Positions 1 through 9,430 of a stretch of 64,000 nucleotides of DNA are shown one piece after another (position 1 is the stretch's first letter; each line of letters opens with the position of its first letter). This stretch comes from Dyella flava (GTDB lineage Bacteria > Pseudomonadota > Gammaproteobacteria > Xanthomonadales > Rhodanobacteraceae): NCBI RefSeq assembly GCF_016904955.1, contig NZ_JADIKE010000037.1, positions 310,001-374,000 on the forward strand, written 5' to 3'. The notes below the pieces were generated by a model. The model saw only the letters and a program-made list of their open reading frames with translations. It did not search any database and was not told the origin of the DNA. The translations under genes were made by a program, and so were the position numbers.

Positions 1-2416
1 ACGCCACCACCGTGCCGCGCTTGCGCGACCAATGCGCGTCACGACAGGTGCTGCGCAACAGATGCGCAGCCTGCTGTTCGATCCACAGCGGTTCGATGCG
101 CGCACACATCATGCCCCACACACGGCCACCGATATCCAGGATCTGCGCGGCGAACATCCAGTTCGGTGGCGTCTTGGCCAGCGCGGAGCCCGGAAACACC
201 TGGAAACGACGTTCGCGCGTGCCGCGGTAAATGCCTTTTTCGTCCTTGTGGCCGACTTGTGTGGGCAGGCCGGCGAGCAGGCTGCGGTGTATGGATTCGT
301 AAGTGCGGTCCGCTTCGGATTCGCTCCCCGAAGCGACATCCGCTTTTCCCCCTCTCCCCTCCGGGGAGCCACCTTCTTTTCTCCCTCTCCCCTCCGGGGA
401 GAGGGTGGGGGTGAGGGGCTGGGGCTTGCCAGATCGCCTGCTCGCAGCCTCAGCATTCACAGCTTTTGCTTTCGCACCAGCAACTCCTCGCGAGGTTGCC
501 CCCTCACCCCCACCCTCTCCCCGAAGGGGAGAGGGAGTAGTTACGGCAAGGTGGGACGTAAAGCGCCATCCCAACTCCTGCACCACCAGCAACAACTGCC
601 GATGCAACTCCCGCCATTCGCGCATGCGCAGAAAACTAAGAAAATGCCGCGAGCACCAGTCCCGCAATTTCGACTGCGTCAGCTCCTCGTGCGCGCTGTC
701 GTACTCACGCCACAGATTCAGCACACCGATCAGATCGGACTTCGGATCGGCAAACGCAGCATGCGCCTGATCAGCCTGCTGCCGCGCATCGGCCGGACGC
801 TCGCGCGGATCCTGGATGCTGAGAAAAGACACCACCACCAGCAACTCGCGCAGACTGCCCAGCTTCTCAGCTTCGACCAGCATGCGCGCCAGTTGCACGT
901 CGATCGGCAGACGCGCCAGCATGCGGCCAATCGCGGTGAGCTGACGCCGCTCGTCAATCGCGCCGATTTCCAGCAGCCGGCGATGGCCATCCGCCACCAC
1001 GCGCGGATCGGGCGATTCGAGGAACGGGAATTCATCCACCTCGCCCAATTGCAGCGACAACATGCGCAGGATGACGTTGGCGAGCGAGGAACGCAGCAGC
1101 TCCGGATCGGTATACGCCGAACGCGACGCGTAGTCGGCTTCGTCATAAAGCCGATAGCAGATGCCAGGACCGACACGGCCACAACGACCTTTGCGCTGAT
1201 CCGCCGCCGCCTGCGATACCGGCTCCACGTGCAAGCGCTCAAGCTGGCTGCGCTGGCTATAGCGCTTTACGCGTGCCGTGCCGGTGTCGATCACGTAACG
1301 GATGCGCGGCACGGTCAGCGAGGTTTCCGCCACGTTGGTGGCGAGCACCACGCGACGTTTGGTACCGGGCTTGAAGACACGATCCTGATCGCTCGCCGAC
1401 AGGCGCGCATACAGCGGCAGGATTTCCGTTTCGCGATATTGCCGGCGCGAGAGCAGCAAGTGCGCATCGCGGATCTCGCGCTCGCCCAGCATGAACACCA
1501 GCACGTCGCCGCGTGGATCGTCATGCGTGATCTCATCCAGCACGGCCGCGACATGCTCGGCGCTGCCCTGTTGCATATCGCCGCTGCGCTGATTGCGGCG
1601 GGCTGATACCTCATCCGGCGAACGCCAGCGCAGCTCGACCGGATAGGCGCGGCCTTCCACCGACACCACCGGCGCGTTGCCGAAATGCTCGGCAAAACGC
1701 GCCGTGTCGATGGTGGCGGAGGTGACGATGATCTTCAGCTCCGGCCGCTTCACCGCCAGCCGCTTGAGATAACCGAGCAGGAAGTCGATGTTGAGGCTGC
1801 GCTCGTGCGCTTCGTCGATGATGAGCGTGTCGTAGGCGGACAACCACGGATCGCCCTGCGTCTCGGCCAGCAGGATGCCGTCGGTCATGAACTTGACCAG
1901 GCTTTGTTCGGTGACCTGATCGGTAAAGCGCACCTGGAAACCGACCTTGTCGCCCAACTGTGTGCCCAACTCTTCCGCCACGCGGCGCGCGACCGAGCGG
2001 GCCGCCAGCCGGCGCGGCTGGGTACAGCCGATCAACCCGGCCTCGCCGCGCCCGGCGGCCAGGCAAAGCTTGGGCAACTGGGTGGTCTTGCCGGAACCGG
2101 TTTCGCCCGCGATCACCACGACCTGGTGCTCGCGGATCAGCTTGATGATCTCCTCGGCACGCGCGGTGATCGGCAGTGATTCGTCCAGCCGGATCGGCGG
2201 CTTGCTGTGCGCACGGCGCTGCCTGCGCTGGGCGGAGGCAGCGATATCGGCGGCCAGCGACTCCAGCTTTTTCGCCTCCGGACGCCGCGACAGGCCGCGC
2301 CAGCGGCCCAGCAGGCGGCCGAAATCGCGGCTGCAAACGCCATCCAGCGATTGGCGCAGCGCACGCAGGGAGGTTTCCGGGGCATCCGGGGCGGGGGTGG
2401 GCTTCATATCATTCAT
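1..2416 (-). CDS. hrpA: ATP-dependent RNA helicase HrpA (3' end outside window)
   Basis: This is a DEAH-box RNA helicase. The N-terminal part reads through a Walker A motif (GETGSGKTTQLPK), a DEAH box (IIDEAH) and motif III (SATID), then the QRKGRCGR motif VI, the HA2 region and the HrpA-type C-terminal domain (FPGSALAKTPPNWMFAAQILD). One open frame runs from 2416 to base 2 and continues past the window. Three in-frame ATGs lie at 2428, 2416 and 2407; 2416 (MNDMKPTPAP) is preferred but not proven. The unusual point is about 66-80 codons between the segment ending WRFTSHLAV (near 545) and YESIHRSLL (near 301), made of GC-rich palindromic repeats and still open, where E. coli HrpA has a short linker. 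It is divergent from dps. Confidence 0.93.
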   Translation of the reverse strand, partial: MNDMKPTPAPDAPETSLRALRQSLDGVCSRDFGRLLGRWRGLSRRPEAKKLESLAADIAASAQRRQRRAHSKPPIRLDESLPITARAEEIIKLIREHQVVVIAGETGSGKTTQLPKLCLAAGRGEAGLIGCTQPRRLAARSVARRVAEELGTQLGDKVGFQVRFTDQVTEQSLVKFMTDGILLAETQGDPWLSAYDTLIIDEAHERSLNIDFLLGYLKRLAVKRPELKIIVTSATIDTARFAEHFGNAPVVSVEGRAYPVELRWRSPDEVSARRNQRSGDMQQGSAEHVAAVLDEITHDDPRGDVLVFMLGEREIRDAHLLLSRRQYRETEILPLYARLSASDQDRVFKPGTKRRVVLATNVAETSLTVPRIRYVIDTGTARVKRYSQRSQLERLHVEPVSQAAADQRKGRCGRVGPGICYRLYDEADYASRSAYTDPELLRSSLANVILRMLSLQLGEVDEFPFLESPDPRVVADGHRRLLEIGAIDERRQLTAIGRMLARLPIDVQLARMLVEAEKLGSLRELLVVVSFLSIQDPRERPADARQQADQAHAAFADPKSDLIGVLNLWREYDSAHEELTQSKLRDWCSRHFLSFLRMREWRELHRQLLLVVQELGWRFTSHLAVTTPSPLRGEGGGEGATSRGVAGAKAKAVNAEAASRRSGKPQPLTPTLSPEGRGRKEGGSPEGRGGKADVASGSESEADRTYESIHRSLLAGLPTQVGHKDEKGIYRGTRERRFQVFPGSALAKTPPNWMFAAQILDIGGRVWGMMCARIEPLWIEQQAAHLLRSTCRDAHWSRKRGTVVA
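303..543. repeat. GC-rich palindromic repeats inserted in frame inside hrpA
   Basis: Three hairpin units (about 350-369, 381-419 and 496-537) of the arm type CCCTCTCCCC/GGGGAGAGGG lie inside the helicase gene. Read on the minus strand in the hrpA frame they give segments such as PSPLRGEGGGEG and PLTPTLSPEGRE, with no stop. The frame is the same on both sides (RMREWRELHRQ upstream, YESIHRSLLAGL downstream), so the insertion length is a multiple of three. Confidence 0.88.
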
Positions 2417-2535
2417 GCAGCCCCACATGATAACTCGTGACTATCGAGCGTAGCCGCACGACACATTTCCCCGGCACCGGCAGGTCGCTAAGCTCGAGGA
2501 GTCCATACACGACCCTCTGCAAAAAGGAACGCATC

Positions 2536-3003
2536 ATGGCCACCAGCATCGGCATTGCCAAGAAAGACCGCGAAGCCATTGCCAGGCAGCTTTCCAAGCT
2601 GCTCGCCGATACCTACTCGCTGTACCTGAAAACCCACAGTTTCCACTGGAACGTCACCGGCCCGCATTTCAACAGCCTGCACACCATGTTCGAGACGCAG
2701 TACAACGAACTATGGCTGGCGGCGGATGAAGTCGCCGAGCGCATCCGCACGCTGGACGTGTTCGCCCCGGGTTCCTACAGCCAGTTCGGCAAACTCACCT
2801 CGATCAAGGAAGAATCCGGTGTACCGGATTGGAAGGAGATGGTGACCCAGCTCGTCACCGGCCATGAAATCGCTGCGACCACCGCGCGCGCAGCGATCAA
2901 GGCGGCCGACGGCGCCGGCGACGAAGGAACGGCCGATATGTTGACCGGCCGCCTGAAAGCGCACGAAAAGACCGCCTGGATGCTGCGGTCGCTGTTGATG
3001 TAA
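2536..3003 (+). CDS. dps: Dps-family DNA-binding ferritin-like protein
   Basis: This 155-residue protein belongs to the starvation-induced Dps mini-ferritins, which oxidise Fe(II) with H2O2 and protect or compact DNA as dodecamers. The inter-subunit ferroxidase signature is complete: HWNVTGPHF, then [12 protein letters not shown], then AADEVAERI, placing the expected ligands at His37, His49, Asp64 and Glu68. The start at 2536 follows the ribosome-binding site AAAAAGGAA; the frame is open 33 codons further upstream but without family similarity. It is monocistronic, divergent from hrpA, and ends at a hairpin shared with the convergent receptor gene. No OxyR site was identified. Confidence 0.95.
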   Translation: MATSIGIAKKDREAIARQLSKLLADTYSLYLKTHSFHWNVTGPHFNSLHTMFETQYNELWLAADEVAERIRTLDVFAPGSYSQFGKLTSIKEESGVPDWKEMVTQLVTGHEIAATTARAAIKAADGAGDEGTADMLTGRLKAHEKTAWMLRSLLM

Positions 3004-3030
3004 CGCTCTTTGACGCAAGCGAGCCTTACC

Positions 3031-3060
3031 GCGCCCTCTCCTGCAAACAGGAAAGGGCGC
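3031..3060. terminator. Bidirectional hairpin between dps and the TonB receptor
   Basis: GCGCCCT-CTCCTG, loop CAAA, CAGG-AAAGGGCGC forms a strong imperfect stem between two convergent genes. There is no long T-tract on either side, so a role as terminator or mRNA-end stabiliser is inferred from position. Confidence 0.6.
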
Positions 3061-3074
3061 GGCCGCGGCAACGG

Positions 3075-6000
3075 TCAGAACTTCTGGGTGTAGCGCACGT
3101 AGACGAACCGCCCGTAGTCATACGACGGGTTGTAGGCGTACGACGTGTCGGCCTCAATCGGGCCGCCCGAGGTAAAGCCGCCGTAGAAGTACGGCGCTAC
3201 GCGATTGAAAATATTGTCGGCGCCCAGCGCGATGGTGCCGTTCCAGGGCGTATTCCAATACACCTGCACATCATTGAACGTCACCGACGCAATCTGCGTC
3301 ATCGGCACAATGCCTACGCCTGGCTGATAGTAATTCGGCAAGGTGCATGGAAAGGCCGAATACTGTTCGTTGTAACAAGGATCTTTCAGCGGCGAGTAGT
3401 AACGCAGCGTCCACTGCGCACCGTATTCCTTGTATTGCCAGCCGATGGTGAAATTGGAGCGTATGCGCCAATACGAGCCGAAGCCGTTGTTATACGAAAC
3501 GGGCGCGCCGGCGTATTGCTCGGTGTTGTTGCGCGTGTAGTAGGTGGACTTGGAGTCGAGCGTGAACTCGCCGAAGGAGAACTTGGGCAGCTTGTACGAC
3601 AGATCCACGTCGTAACCGGCCACATCCATCCAGCCCTGGTTCTCTTCCCCGATGAACAGGCTGCTGACCTGGTAGTCGTCCGCCGCGGTGCGCTGGAACA
3701 ACTGGCAATCGGAGACGATGCCAAGCGCGTAGCAGTTATCGAGCACCTGATTGTCCGAGACAAACGAAATGACGTTGCGCACGATGTAATGGAAATAATC
3801 CACCGTGCCGTTGAAGCCGGTCAGGTAGCTGGGACTGTAGACAATACCGAGCTGCACGCTCTTGGAGGTTTCCGGACGGAGCTCGGGATTGCCACCCTGG
3901 GTGAACGGCGCATACACCGGATAGCCGCCCGGCGACGTTACCGGACTGCCTGGCGCCGCCTCCTGCATGAAGCCGGTCGGAAATTCGGCACCCAGTCCAG
4001 CCGCGTTCAACGCCGCCTGATTCAAACCCGGCTGCCCGCCGATTCCGTTGGCGCAGTTCTTGGCCACGGTCGTGTTGTAGCGAGCCAGACCGTAAGCCAC
4101 ATCGCAGGGATCGTTGTAGAACGGATACGTGGTGGTGACACCGCCGTAAAGATCGCCCACCGTCGGTGCACGGAACCCGGTGCCATAGCTGGCGCGAACC
4201 ATCAGGTCGTTGATCGGTTTCCAGGTCAGCTTGTATTGACTCTTGTTCGTGCCGCCGAAGTTGCTGTAATGCGAAAAGCGATCGGCAACGTCCAGGCTCA
4301 AGGATTGCGCGAATGGCAGATCCTTGAGCAGCGGCGCATTCAACTCGAGCCAGGTTTCGGTAACGTTGTATCCGCCAGAAGTAGGCTGGCCGGCGAGGTT
4401 GGTGGTCAAGCCCTCTGCGGAAGGAATGTCCGGCGTGTCGTAACCCTGGAGATTACGGTGCGACGCACCCACCGCGAAGCTCAGGTCACCGGCCGGCAGC
4501 TCCAGGATGTCGCCGCTGAAATCGAATTGCGGCCCCTTTTCCGAACTGCCGTAATGCTCGTAACCATTGACGTCGATGTAATTGAGCATGGCCGGGGTAT
4601 AGCGCGATGCGAGCACGTTCAACGGTACGCAGCCGGCAATGACGTTGCCGGGCGTACCGCATTCGACCGTACCGTTTGAGGCCAGGAAGGAAGGACCGAG
4701 CGCATTGGAGAGATTCGGCAGCGAGAAATTGCCGGTATCCAGAATGGTGCCTTCATAGCGGGTGTCGTAGTAATAGACATCCCAGTTGAACGAGTGCTCC
4801 CCGATAGTGAAGTTACCCTCGAGCCCCAGGCTGAAGCGGAAGTTTTCCACCTTGTTGATGTTCAAGCGCGGAAGTTCCAGCACGTTACGCTGAAACGCCA
4901 GCGCAGTCGGCGTCTGGCCCGGCGCATTGGTCGGGTTGTAGTAGCTATCCGGCGACAACTCCATGCCCGTGTATTGCGGGAACTGCTGGGAGAACAGGCC
5001 CGAGCTGGTTAGCGGGAAGCCGGCCAACACGGCGGTATTGCCCTGCTGGTTGAAGCTCGCCGTGAAATCCGCGGTCAGGTTGCTGAGGATGTCGTAGTGA
5101 CCTTGCGAGAACAGGTTCTTCATGTTCGTCGCGCTCTGCAGGGACTGGTACGGATTGATGTTGGCGTAATCGCCCGGATTCGTCACGACGCCGTTGGCAT
5201 TCGAAATCGGCGTTTGCAACACGTGATAGTCATTGATGTTCTGCGGATTGCCGCCGTTGTTGAGCACGTACCAGTTGTTGTTCAAGAAGAACTGACCTTG
5301 CGTACCGTACGGTGCATAGCCATTCAACGGAAAATTGCCGGTCTCGGGGTAGGCGCTGTAAGACCGATCGGCGGCGCTGATCGCATCCTGCTTCTGGTAT
5401 TGCGCGGCAAGCTCGATCGACCCGCGCGCAAAGGTCTTGCCGAACAGCACACTGTATTGCCCCTGGTTGCCGTCGCCGCCCGGAAGATACTTGCCGTTGT
5501 AGGTCTCGATCTCGGCGCCGTTGTAGTTCTGCTTGGTGATGATATTCACCACACCTGCGATCGCATCGGAGCCGTAAATCGCCGAGGCACCATCGGCCAG
5601 CACGTCGATGTGATCGACAATCGCGGTCGGAATCGTGTCGAGATTGGTGTAGCCATCGAACGATGTACCCACGCGCTTGCCATCGATCAATACCAAGGTG
5701 CGTTGCGTGCCGATATTGCGCAGGTCGACATAGGTGCCGCCGACGTCGGGGCCACCTTCATAGGGATCGGATTTGCTGATATCGGGCGAAGAGGCCGAAG
5801 TGAGATTGTTCAACAGCTGACCGACCGTTGCGAAACCCTGGCGCTGAATGTCCTGCGAGGTAATGGTGACCACCGGTTGCGCACTTTCCACATCGACGCT
5901 GCGGATCAGCGAACCAGTGACCGTTACGGTTTTCAGGGTCTGCGCTTGTGGTGGATTGCCGGTTTGCGTCGTGGATGTGGACTGCGGTGAGGGTCCGGAC

Positions 6001-6119
6001 GCTTGTGTCGCCGTGCTTGTGGTCGTGGATTGCGCTCGGGCGAGGTGGGTATAGCCCAGCGTTCCCGCGAGCGTGGTGCAAATCACGACGTACAACAGTT
6101 TCCGCTGTTGAGCCTTCAT
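3075..6119 (-). CDS. TonB-dependent outer-membrane receptor
   Basis: This 1014-residue protein has an N-terminal signal peptide (cleavage near THLARAQS), a low-complexity Ser/Thr/Gln linker, a TonB-box-like stretch (LKTVTVTGS), a plug domain (QPVVTITSQDIQRQGF, LVLIDGKRV, ADGASAIYGSDAIAGVVNI) and a long beta-barrel ending in YVRYTQKF with the terminal Phe expected of outer-membrane proteins. Start 6119 is preceded by GGGGAAAGG; the frame is open ten codons upstream but lacks such a site. The plug resembles the large receptors common in Xanthomonadales that often import oligosaccharides or peptides; the substrate cannot be told from sequence. No transporter, sigma/anti-sigma pair or hydrolase adjoins it, so regulation is unknown. 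Confidence 0.93.
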   Translation of the reverse strand: MKAQQRKLLYVVICTTLAGTLGYTHLARAQSTTTSTATQASGPSPQSTSTTQTGNPPQAQTLKTVTVTGSLIRSVDVESAQPVVTITSQDIQRQGFATVGQLLNNLTSASSPDISKSDPYEGGPDVGGTYVDLRNIGTQRTLVLIDGKRVGTSFDGYTNLDTIPTAIVDHIDVLADGASAIYGSDAIAGVVNIITKQNYNGAEIETYNGKYLPGGDGNQGQYSVLFGKTFARGSIELAAQYQKQDAISAADRSYSAYPETGNFPLNGYAPYGTQGQFFLNNNWYVLNNGGNPQNINDYHVLQTPISNANGVVTNPGDYANINPYQSLQSATNMKNLFSQGHYDILSNLTADFTASFNQQGNTAVLAGFPLTSSGLFSQQFPQYTGMELSPDSYYNPTNAPGQTPTALAFQRNVLELPRLNINKVENFRFSLGLEGNFTIGEHSFNWDVYYYDTRYEGTILDTGNFSLPNLSNALGPSFLASNGTVECGTPGNVIAGCVPLNVLASRYTPAMLNYIDVNGYEHYGSSEKGPQFDFSGDILELPAGDLSFAVGASHRNLQGYDTPDIPSAEGLTTNLAGQPTSGGYNVTETWLELNAPLLKDLPFAQSLSLDVADRFSHYSNFGGTNKSQYKLTWKPINDLMVRASYGTGFRAPTVGDLYGGVTTTYPFYNDPCDVAYGLARYNTTVAKNCANGIGGQPGLNQAALNAAGLGAEFPTGFMQEAAPGSPVTSPGGYPVYAPFTQGGNPELRPETSKSVQLGIVYSPSYLTGFNGTVDYFHYIVRNVISFVSDNQVLDNCYALGIVSDCQLFQRTAADDYQVSSLFIGEENQGWMDVAGYDVDLSYKLPKFSFGEFTLDSKSTYYTRNNTEQYAGAPVSYNNGFGSYWRIRSNFTIGWQYKEYGAQWTLRYYSPLKDPCYNEQYSAFPCTLPNYYQPGVGIVPMTQIASVTFNDVQVYWNTPWNGTIALGADNIFNRVAPYFYGGFTSGGPIEADTSYAYNPSYDYGRFVYVRYTQKF

Positions 6120-6795
6120 GACCTTTCCCCAATTGTCAGTTTCACGCAAGCTTCTCTGTGGCTTGCGCTAATTGCGCCGGACTTCAAAAATCCAGTTGAA
6201 GAATCCGGCTCCCTCCCCCTGTTCTGAAGATAGCTTTAGTGCATAGCGACGTGTAGTGCCTGTCTGCGCCAATGTGGCAATGCGATCCAACCACTTTTCA
6301 TATCCTGCGCACGCGCACATGACATCCACGGCCATCCGCGTGAAACGGCCGCGTAATTGATTACGAAGCGGGCGCGTAATTCATTGCGAATGACGCCCTG
6401 CTCAAAGCCATCCTTTTTCGACGTTGATAACCATGCGCGCTCGCGCCGAACAGTCATCGATGCACCCTCAACACGATGACGATCAGCGCGCGACAAAATC
6501 GACATGAAACAAAACGAGGGATCGGCGGCACCTCGCCACAGCACGCCGTAGCCGCATCGCTCAATCGGTCGCTGTTGCATCGCCGCCAGGCCATTGACCG
6601 CCGCTGGGTGCCGGCAAGCGGCATCCGGGCCACCGCCATCGGGTGCCAAGCCGCCCCGCTCCCGTTCCAACCGCGGACCTGCCCTGACCTCGCGCTGACC
6701 GTTCCCACCGCAAATTATTGAGCCGACTACCGTTAATTGGTTAAGCTCCGCGAGCTTCATGTGCCTCGAAAGAGGTCACCTCTACGGGGATTTTC
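6120..6795. other. Divergent intergenic region upstream of the receptor and ndvB
   Basis: About 675 bp without a convincing gene. It contains the inverted repeat CTTCAA-8 nt-TTGAAG at 6182-6201, about 63 bp upstream of the receptor start, a plausible operator. A 174-codon minus-strand frame (6236-6760) has no recognisable domain and is not called. Base composition is less GC-rich near 6340-6400. Confidence 0.5.
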
Positions 6796-9396
6796 TTGAG
6801 CTCGACACCCACCCAACCCAAAACCTGGCCGTCGATTTTCACCGCCATCCTGCTGGCTCTGGTGGTCGCCGCGTTGAACATCGGCCTGTGGTGGTGGGGT
6901 AACCTCCCGCGCGGCCCGCAAGACTGGCGCGGTCAGATCAATGGCTTCTCCGTCTCGTTCTTCCAGCGCTACCAGAACCCCTTCAACCAGGATTTCCCCA
7001 GCGACGACCAGATCGACAGCGATCTGAAGCTGCTGCGCCGCTATACCGGCCGCATCCGCACCTATTCCACCCTGCTGAACCCGCAGGTCTATCGCCTGGC
7101 CCGGCAAGACGGGCTGAAGGTGATGGCCGGTGCCGATATCGACACCCGCCTGGAAAACAACGAAAAGGAAATGGACGCGCTGATCGCGCTGGCGAACCGT
7201 TACCCGGACACCATCGAACGCGTGGTGGTCGGCAACGAGGTGTTGTTCCGCAACAACATCCCGGTGGACAAGATGATCGTCTACCTCGACCGGGCCCGTG
7301 CGCACATCCGCCAGCCGGTGTCGATCGCCGAACCGGACTACATCTGGCTGAAGTACCCGCAGCTGGCTGAGCATGTGGACTTCATCACCATCCACCTGTT
7401 CCCGTTCTGGAACGGTCTGGACCGCAAAGACGCCATCGCCGCCGCCGAGGGTGCCTATGAGCTGGTCCAGCACCGCTTCCCGAACAAGCATGTGGTGGTA
7501 GGCGAAATCGGCTGGCCCTCGAACGGCGACCGCCGCGAGCGCGCCTACCCGTCGATCTCCAACGAGGCGATCTTCGACCGTGAATGGCTGATCTACGCCA
7601 AGGCCCACAACGTCGACTACTACCTGTTCGAAGCCTTCGACCAGCCCTGGAAGGAAAACCTCGGCGAAGGCCGCACCGGCGCCTACTGGGGCATCTTCAA
7701 CGCCGACCGCCAGCTCAAGTTCCCGTTCACCGGCCCGGTGACGGAAGACACCGGCTGGCCGTGGAAGGCGCTGGCCGCCAGCCTGCTGGCGATCATCCCG
7801 ATGATCTGGTTCGGCATCCGCTTCCGGCGCTTCAAGCTGACCGGACGGCTGTTCTTCGACGTGCTGATCCAGCTGGCCTGCGGCCTGATCGTGTGGTCGG
7901 TCACCCTGCCCTTCAATTTCTACCTGGACTGGATCGACTGGAGCATGCTGGTGCTGCTGTTCCCCGCCCAGGTAGCGATCCTGGCGATCCTGCTGATCAA
8001 CGGCTTCGAATTCACCGAGGTGCTGTGGCGGCGCAAGTGGGTTCGCCATGCCGGCATGCTGCCGCCCGATCCGGTCGAGAAACAGCCGTTCGTCTCCATC
8101 CACCTGGCCTGCTACAACGAGCCGCCGGAGATGGTGATCGTCACGCTCGATTCGCTGGCCGCGCTGGATTACCAGAACTACGAAGTGCTGGTGATCGACA
8201 ACAACACCAAGGACCCGGCGATCTGGAAGCCGGTGCAGGAGTACTGCGAGAAGCTCGGCGAACGTTTCCGCTTCTTCCACCTGGAACCGTGGCCGGGCTT
8301 CAAGGCCGGCGCGCTGAACTTCGGCCTGAAGGAAACCAACCCGCGCGCCGACGTGGTGGCCGTGATCGACGCCGACTACGAGGTGCGTGCCGACTGGCTT
8401 GCCAGCCTTACCGGTTACTTCCATGACCCGAAGGTGGCGGTGGTGCAGTGCCCGCAGGCGCATCGCGACTTCGAACACAACCGCTTCCGCCGCATGACCG
8501 CATGGGAGTACGACGGCTTCTTCCGCATCGGCATGCACCACCGCAACGAGCGCAACGCCATCATCCAGCACGGCACCATGACCATGGTGCGCCGCTCCGC
8601 ACTGGAAGGCACCGGCGGCTGGTCGGAATGGACCATTTGCGAAGACGCAGAGCTCGGCCTGCGCCTGATGCATGCCGGCTACGAGCTGGTCTATGTCGAC
8701 GAGCTGATGGGCAAGGGTCTCACCCCGGCCGACTTCAAGGCATACAAGAGCCAGCGCTATCGCTGGGCTTTCGGCGCCATGCAGATCCTGAAAGGCCGCT
8801 GGAGCTGGATGACCAGGCAAGGCCCGCTCAGCGCCGGCCAGCGCTTCCACTTCCTCACCGGCTGGTTCAGCTGGTTCGCCGATGCCCTGCACCTGATCTT
8901 CACCCTGATGGCGATCTTCTGGACCGCCGGCATGGTGGGCCTGCCGCACCTGTTCAGCCTGCCGATGCAGCTGTTCCTGATTCCGGTCATCGGCTTCTTC
9001 TTCGCCAAGGCCATCTTCGGCATCGTGCTCTATCGCGCCCGCGTGCCATGCGGCTGGTACGACACCTTGATGGCGTCGGTCGCCAGCATGGGCCTCAGTC
9101 ATGCCATCGCACGCGGCATCCTGCACGGCCTGACACGCCAGAAAACCTCGTTCGTGGTGACCGCCAAGAGCCGTCGCCTCGGCGGCAGCAACTTCGCCGC
9201 CTTTGCGCCGGTGCGCGAAGAAATGCTGATGCTGTGCGCACTCGTGCTGTGCATCATCGGTATGGCCAGAAGCACCGCCTCGCACTTCACCGAAGGACAG
9301 CTGTGGATGTTCATCCTGGCTGCACAGGCGATTCCGTATATCTCGGCGCTGGCTGGTGCGTGGATTGCGCATAGGTCGGGCGACAAGGCTGGGTGA
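6796..9396 (+). CDS. ndvB: NdvB-type beta-glucan synthase (GH17-GT2 fusion membrane protein)
   Basis: This 866-residue inner-membrane protein has an N-terminal membrane segment (about residues 13-35) and a periplasmic GH17-like domain with the acid motif GNEVLF and nucleophile motif GEIGWPS. After further membrane segments comes a family 2 glycosyltransferase with VIDADYEVRADW, EDAELGLRL and QRYRWAFG (QxxRW), then C-terminal membrane helices. Length and domain order match Pseudomonas aeruginosa NdvB, which makes cyclic beta-1,3-linked periplasmic glucans tied to biofilm antibiotic tolerance. The start is TTG at 6796 with GGGGA five bases upstream; no nearer ATG precedes the conserved N-terminus. 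It appears monocistronic, followed by a repeat cluster. Confidence 0.88.
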   Translation: MSSTPTQPKTWPSIFTAILLALVVAALNIGLWWWGNLPRGPQDWRGQINGFSVSFFQRYQNPFNQDFPSDDQIDSDLKLLRRYTGRIRTYSTLLNPQVYRLARQDGLKVMAGADIDTRLENNEKEMDALIALANRYPDTIERVVVGNEVLFRNNIPVDKMIVYLDRARAHIRQPVSIAEPDYIWLKYPQLAEHVDFITIHLFPFWNGLDRKDAIAAAEGAYELVQHRFPNKHVVVGEIGWPSNGDRRERAYPSISNEAIFDREWLIYAKAHNVDYYLFEAFDQPWKENLGEGRTGAYWGIFNADRQLKFPFTGPVTEDTGWPWKALAASLLAIIPMIWFGIRFRRFKLTGRLFFDVLIQLACGLIVWSVTLPFNFYLDWIDWSMLVLLFPAQVAILAILLINGFEFTEVLWRRKWVRHAGMLPPDPVEKQPFVSIHLACYNEPPEMVIVTLDSLAALDYQNYEVLVIDNNTKDPAIWKPVQEYCEKLGERFRFFHLEPWPGFKAGALNFGLKETNPRADVVAVIDADYEVRADWLASLTGYFHDPKVAVVQCPQAHRDFEHNRFRRMTAWEYDGFFRIGMHHRNERNAIIQHGTMTMVRRSALEGTGGWSEWTICEDAELGLRLMHAGYELVYVDELMGKGLTPADFKAYKSQRYRWAFGAMQILKGRWSWMTRQGPLSAGQRFHFLTGWFSWFADALHLIFTLMAIFWTAGMVGLPHLFSLPMQLFLIPVIGFFFAKAIFGIVLYRARVPCGWYDTLMASVASMGLSHAIARGILHGLTRQKTSFVVTAKSRRLGGSNFAAFAPVREEMLMLCALVLCIIGMARSTASHFTEGQLWMFILAAQAIPYISALAGAWIAHRSGDKAG

Positions 9397-9430
9397 TTCC
9401 GCCGGCGATCTTTCGCAATGACGCGCTTTG

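Noticed and set aside
1611..2336. 241-codon frame overlapping hrpA, as evidence that hrpA is broken
   Set aside because: It is another frame of the same strand. The true hrpA frame is continuous from 2416 through the Walker A and DEAH motifs to the window edge.
6236..6760. 174-codon minus-strand frame between the receptor and ndvB
   Set aside because: No recognisable domain, no good ribosome-binding site and atypical composition; probably non-coding.
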